A stretch of DNA of 64,000 bases from Variovorax sp. PBS-H4. GTDB taxonomy: Bacteria > Pseudomonadota > Gammaproteobacteria > Burkholderiales > Burkholderiaceae_C. Shown here one piece after another: positions 60,641 to 64,000 of this stretch. The position numbers and the translations under genes were made by a program. The first letter of the stretch is position 1, and the number at the start of each line of letters is the position of its first letter. Under the pieces are notes generated by a model. That model saw only the letters and a list, made by a program, of their open reading frames with translations, had not been told where the DNA came from and did not search any database. Location: assembly GCF_901827205.1 (NCBI RefSeq), contig NZ_LR594675.1, positions 4,464,001 to 4,528,000 of the forward strand. The letters are read 5' to 3'.

Positions 60641-61786
60641 TCACCCAGCCAGCGCCGCGCGGGCAATCTGCAGACGCTGCATCTCGGAGGTACCTTCGCC
60701 GATGCGGAATGCGCGCGCGTCGCGGTAGAAGCGTTCGATGGGCAGCTCGCACATGTAGCCCATCGCGCCGAAGATCTGCAGCACCCGGTCAGTGACGCGG
60801 CAGCCCATTTCGCTGGCAAAGAGTTTTGCGCGGGACGCCGCGATCCGCGCCTGCGGGTCTTGCGCCTCGATGGCGTCCGCCGCGCTGTGGATCAAAAGCC
60901 GCGCGGCTTCCAAATCGACATCGTTGTCCGCGATCATGAATTGAATCGCCTGATGCTGGGAAAGACTGGCGCCGAATGCCTTGCGTTCCACCGCGTACTC
61001 GCATGCCATCTGCTGTGCACGACTCGACAGCCCAAGGGAACGACTCGCCGACAGCAAGCGATCCTGATTGATCGACTGCATCATTCCGAGAAAGCCCTCA
61101 TCGGGAGCTCCCAGCACGTCGGCATCAGGCACAAAACACTCCTCCAGCGAGAAGCCGTTGAGGTGATAGCCGCGCCACCCCATCTTTTTGTATCGGGTCA
61201 TGCCGACCACGCCCGGATTGCCGCTGCGCACGATGAACGTTCCGAGCTTCGACTTCAATGGCGCGTCCGGATTCGTCACCGCCAGGACGATGACGTAGTC
61301 CGCGGTTTCGGCGTGGGAGATGAAGTGCTTGCTACCCGTTAGTACCCAGCCGCCATCAACCTTCACTGCGCGGGTCCGCAGCCCCCCGAGGTCGGAGCCG
61401 GCATTGGGCTCCGTCAACGCATAGGTGATGGTCTTCTTGCCGGAAAGAACATCCGGCAGAAACGACTCACGTTGCGCGCTGCTGACCTGACTCAGCTGCA
61501 GAGGCAAATGCCCAAAAACCTCACTGAGGGGGACGGAGGTGTAGGTCAACTCCTCCAGGATGGCGACCTTTGCCGCGGCCGGCAATCCAGGCCCACCCAC
61601 GCTGTCCGGCAGGTTGAATCCATACAAGCCCAATGCCGCGACCTCGCTTCGGAGCTGCGCCAGCAGATCGAGGCTAACATCATCATCGTTTTCGATCTGC
61701 TGCTCAAGCGGGATGAGACGCTGTCTCACGAATCGTCTAGCTGTTTCACGGATCAAGGAGAGTTCGGTGTCAGAGGTTTTTTTCAT
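60641..61786 (-). CDS. Acyl-CoA dehydrogenase
   Basis: This 381-residue flavoprotein has SVPLSEVFGHLPL, the FAD region ITYALTEPNAGSDLGGLRTR, WVLTGSKHFISHAETADYVI and the C-terminal RDARAFRIGEGTSEMQRLQI, with a conserved Glu in EGTSEMQ. It introduces a double bond next to the CoA ester and passes electrons to the EtfAB of the same operon. It is the first gene of the longest operon in the window, directly behind a perfect LacI box. Confidence 0.93.
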   Translation of the reverse strand: MKKTSDTELSLIRETARRFVRQRLIPLEQQIENDDDVSLDLLAQLRSEVAALGLYGFNLPDSVGGPGLPAAAKVAILEELTYTSVPLSEVFGHLPLQLSQVSSAQRESFLPDVLSGKKTITYALTEPNAGSDLGGLRTRAVKVDGGWVLTGSKHFISHAETADYVIVLAVTNPDAPLKSKLGTFIVRSGNPGVVGMTRYKKMGWRGYHLNGFSLEECFVPDADVLGAPDEGFLGMMQSINQDRLLSASRSLGLSSRAQQMACEYAVERKAFGASLSQHQAIQFMIADNDVDLEAARLLIHSAADAIEAQDPQARIAASRAKLFASEMGCRVTDRVLQIFGAMGYMCELPIERFYRDARAFRIGEGTSEMQRLQIARAALAG

Positions 61787-61795
61787 GGCTTTCTC

Positions 61796-61807
61796 GAAAA
61801 CGATTTC
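61796..61807. promoter_or_regulatory. LacI-type operator before the acyl-CoA dehydrogenase operon
   Basis: GAAAACGATTTC starts 10 bp upstream of the acyl-CoA dehydrogenase ATG and extends as CGAAAACGATTTCG. A repressor there would block transcription and cover the ribosome-binding region. Confidence 0.7.
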
Positions 61808-61955
61808 GAGGAAGTTTAGGAGGTTTTTTCGAGGAATGCAAGAAGCTCGAATCAGGGGCGCCGCACTCCCGACTGCGCACGGCTGCGGGACCTGCGATTG
61901 CCCCCTTGGACCGCCGAGGGAGCTGCCGTCTGGGCAGGCCCGCGTCCTCGGAAAG

Positions 61956-62303
61956 TCAGGCGGCGTCGTGCAATGCGTAGTGGCTAACCACCATCGGGGC
62001 GGCAAGCCACGCCGACGACCCGGCCAGCCAGTTCGAAACATGCGCCGAGTTCAAGTGCTGTTCGAACGCGTTGTGGTCGGTGAAGAGGCCATAGGTGACG
62101 AACTCCGAGGCGTCCTCGGTTCCGCGGTGCAGTTGGTAGATCAGGACACCCGGCTCGATCTGGCTGGCCTCGACTACCGGCGCCATGCGCGCGAGGAAGA
62201 AGTCTTCGCAACCTGCCTTGATGGGCAGCTTGACGACGATGACGTGGTGATTCGCTCGCAGCGCCGACTCGGCGCTGCCCAGGCTTTTCAATGAAGGGGG
62301 CAT
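61956..62303 (-). CDS. Antibiotic biosynthesis monooxygenase (ABM)-domain protein
   Basis: This 115-residue protein has HHVIVVKLPIKAGCEDFFLA, EPGVLIYQLHRGTEDASEFV and a final LAAPMVVSHYAL, the YdhR/ABM ferredoxin-like fold. Such small proteins act as cofactor-free oxygenases or quinone-handling enzymes. It is divergent from a broken LysR gene that probably once regulated it. Confidence 0.85.
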   Translation of the reverse strand: MPPSLKSLGSAESALRANHHVIVVKLPIKAGCEDFFLARMAPVVEASQIEPGVLIYQLHRGTEDASEFVTYGLFTDHNAFEQHLNSAHVSNWLAGSSAWLAAPMVVSHYALHDAA

Positions 62304-62453
62304 GTTCGGTGTCTTTCTGGTCTTTGGGGTTTCTTTGCCTGACCGCTCGAACAACGTCTTGTCATCCGAGCAACTCAGGGGTGCCACTGTGGCTTTCAGA
62401 CACGCTTGCAACAAGGCGACCAATGGCAAATGACTTTTGTCCAGATTGAGAAG

Positions 62454-63406
62454 ATGAAACCCACCCCTCAGATCGAAACCCGGGACATGGTCCTGCTGCA
62501 GGCGCTTGCCGCACAAGGCTCGCTGAGCGGTGCCGCCGACGTGCTTGAGCAGCCGGTGTCGTCCGTCAGCCGTTCACTCAAGGCGCTAGAGCAGCGCCTC
62601 CAGGTGGCGCTCCTGGTGCGCACGACACGACGCATGGAACTGACTCAGGCCGGACGGCTGTTGCTGGAGCGCAGTCGTCATGTACTGCAGTCGCTGGCGG
62701 ACATCGAAGCCGACCTGGCGCGCGTTGCCGGCTCCCCGAGCGGGCTGTTGCGGGTCAATACCTCGGCCTCGTTCATGAGCCATGTCCTGCTCCCATTGAT
62801 TCCGCACTTTGCACAGGCGTATCCGGGCATCGACCTCGAGTTGCGTAGAAGTGACCAGATCGTCGACTTGATCCAGGAGCATGCCGATGTGGCGATCCGC
62901 ATCGGCACCATGGCCGACTCCTCGCTGCGAGCGGTATTGCTGGGGAATTGCCGCCGCCTCGTACTGGCATCACCAGCCTATCTGGGACGGCACGGCACGC
63001 CGCGCACCATCGAAGATCTTGCGACGCATCGGCTGCTCGGCTACATCGGTACAGATGCGCTCAATCGCTGGCCGCTTAGTCATGGCCAACAGCAAGAATT
63101 GAGCATCCGGCCCGCCCTCTGTGTGTCGCACGGCGAGATGCTGCATCAGCTCGCGCTGGCGCATCAAGGCATCGCCTGTCTGTTGGATTTTTCGGTGGCC
63201 GCTGATTGTCGCAGGGCAACCTGGTGGAACTGTTGCCGCAGTTCAATCTATCCCCACCGAGTCCTGTTCATATCGTCTACTACCGCCGCGCACCAACCGA
63301 TGCACGCATCCAGGCGTTCATCAATTTCATGCGAGAACACGCAGAGTCATGGGCGGCGATTTCCGGAGACGGACCGGCGCAACGACCACGCGATGCGCAT
63401 CGGTGA
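62454..63406 (+). pseudogene. LysR-family regulator broken by a frameshift
   Basis: From ATG 62454 the frame gives a normal LysR N-terminus (LLQALAAQGSLSGAADVLEQ, RTTRRMELTQAGRLLLERSR) and effector domain up to HQGIACLLDFSVAAD near 63203. There the homologous text moves to another frame: MSQGNLVELLPQFNLSPPSP, then APTDARIQAFINFMREH, ending at 63406. A single-base change explains it. The uninterrupted frame instead reads nonsense to 63497. Sequencing error cannot be excluded. Confidence 0.78.
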
Positions 63407-63478
63407 AAGCCGGACAGCGCACCGCGGCGTAGCCAAAGAGCGCCGTGCAATCCTGGATCGCGCAGCGCATGAACGGAC
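63393..63478 (+). pseudogene. Degenerate 3' end of an alpA gene
   Basis: GTGAAAGCCGGACAGCGCAC and the following stretch encode VKAGQRTAA, a stop, then KSAVQSWIAQRMNGRT. This mirrors VKTGQRTAAWPESAVQSWIA at the end of the intact AlpA gene at 38536, with about 85-90 percent DNA similarity over 80 bp by eye. It overlaps the LysR end and lies 95 bp from an integrase gene. Confidence 0.65.
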
Positions 63479-63572
63479 GCACGACTTGATCCGATGATCC
63501 GGGCTGTCCCGCCCGGACGGCGCGTTCCACCGCAAATCGGGCCGCCGCGCCATCACGGGCGGGGAGCCCTTC

Positions 63573-63999
63573 TCATGCGGCCGCTTTCAACTCAACCGGC
63601 GGAGAACCCGACCTAGTAACCAGTATGTCCAAATAGTCCGCCCATCGCTGGAGCATCGCAGCGCGCTGCTTGAGGTACTGCGTCCGGTTGTAGGCGCGCC
63701 CATTGGCGTCCTTAACCGCATGCGCCAACTGGGCCTCTATCACCAGCGGGTCGATCTCCAGCGTTTCAGCCAGAAGGGTCCGGGCTGTCGCCCGGAAGCC
63801 ATGAACCGTCTGCACGGTCGGGCCGTACCCCAAGGTCAGAAGCGCTGCACGCAGAGTGTTGTCCGAGATCGGCCGCTCGTGACTACGCTCGCCCGGGAAG
63901 ACCAACGTACTGTGGCCCGTAATTGGATGCAGCTTGCGCAGCAGTTCCACTGCCTGCCTGGGCAGAGGTACTAAGTGCGGATCGCCTCGCTCCTTACCC
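63573..63999 (-). CDS. int: P4-type tyrosine integrase, C-terminal part
   Basis: The minus-strand frame is open to the window edge and ends at 63573. It contains the catalytic end of a tyrosine recombinase: HLVPLPRQAVELLRKLHP, HGFRATARTLLAETL (the HxxR box), AQLAHAVKDANGRAYNR (second histidine and the nucleophilic tyrosine) and MLQRWADYLD. About 140 residues are present. The start and any tRNA attachment site lie beyond the right edge. With the alpA remnant it marks a genomic island boundary. Confidence 0.9.
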   Translation of the reverse strand, partial: GKERGDPHLVPLPRQAVELLRKLHPITGHSTLVFPGERSHERPISDNTLRAALLTLGYGPTVQTVHGFRATARTLLAETLEIDPLVIEAQLAHAVKDANGRAYNRTQYLKQRAAMLQRWADYLDILVTRSGSPPVELKAAA

Positions 64000-64000
64000 T

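Noticed and set aside
59195..61342. Plus-strand open frame of 715 codons
   Set aside because: It spans the antisense of two unrelated genes (CoA ligase and acyl-CoA dehydrogenase), which no real gene would do.

Overview
This is high-GC DNA from a betaproteobacterium, most likely of the order Burkholderiales. The evidence is several Bug/TctC periplasmic binding proteins, long GC-rich antisense open frames, overlapping ATGA gene junctions and a Tn4371-type integrative element. No rRNA, tRNA or CRISPR array was seen. The window holds three blocks: two N-heterocycle-type catabolic clusters (about 1-18.2 kb), a decayed integrative conjugative element (ICE, about 19-38.9 kb), and a CoA-dependent catabolic regulon (about 39-62.3 kb) that ends against a second integrase.

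Block 1 (1-18.2 kb). An AtuA-like gene and a divergent LysR gene come first. A tightly overlapping minus-strand operon (8288 to 3035) follows: M20 amidohydrolase, a NicX-like iron dioxygenase homologue, a Rieske oxygenase, an alpha/beta-hydrolase and a Bug binding protein. Its divergent XRE-cupin regulator shares a promoter region holding two 17-bp palindromes. Next to it, an AraC gene precedes a plus-strand operon (10231-18232): a second Rieske oxygenase, two small proteins, a NuoF-like flavoprotein, an NCS1 permease with a cysteine-rich tail, a NuoE-like ferredoxin, then recognisable NicD, NicX and NicF. The last three convert 2,5-dihydroxypyridine to maleate. The usual upstream enzymes (NicC) and maleate isomerase are absent here, so the Rieske/NuoEF-like set is the likely ring-hydroxylating front end of a pyridine pathway.

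Block 2 (18.2-38.9 kb). After 1.3 kb of debris comes an ICE backbone: truncated trbI and trbG, relaxase, traF, DUF2840, a ribbon-helix-helix protein, ParA, RepA, AlpA-like HTH, DUF2285, DUF2958 (twice), DUF736, ParB, DUF932, a NYN-LOTUS protein and RadC. The genes traG and trbBCDEJLF are missing, so the element should not be self-transmissible. The backbone is rich in DNA structure: three 23-bp iteron-like repeats in the end of repA, an oriT candidate, long hairpins, and a roughly 150-bp duplicated leader.

Block 3 (39-62.3 kb). PanD and a LacI regulator are followed by three operons: flavin reductase/ABC transporter/enoyl-CoA hydratase (+); alcohol dehydrogenase/semialdehyde dehydrogenase/GFA/molybdenum hydroxylase/cytochrome c (-); and acyl-CoA dehydrogenase/CoA ligase/citryl-CoA lyase-like/thioesterase/hydratase/OCD-like/Bug/ETF/RidA (-). 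Copies of one operator, close to GAAAACGATTTC, sit immediately upstream of all three operons and of lacI, so this looks like a single LacI regulon. Its substrate is not identifiable from sequence. The right edge has a frameshifted LysR gene, an alpA remnant and a tyrosine integrase running out of the window.
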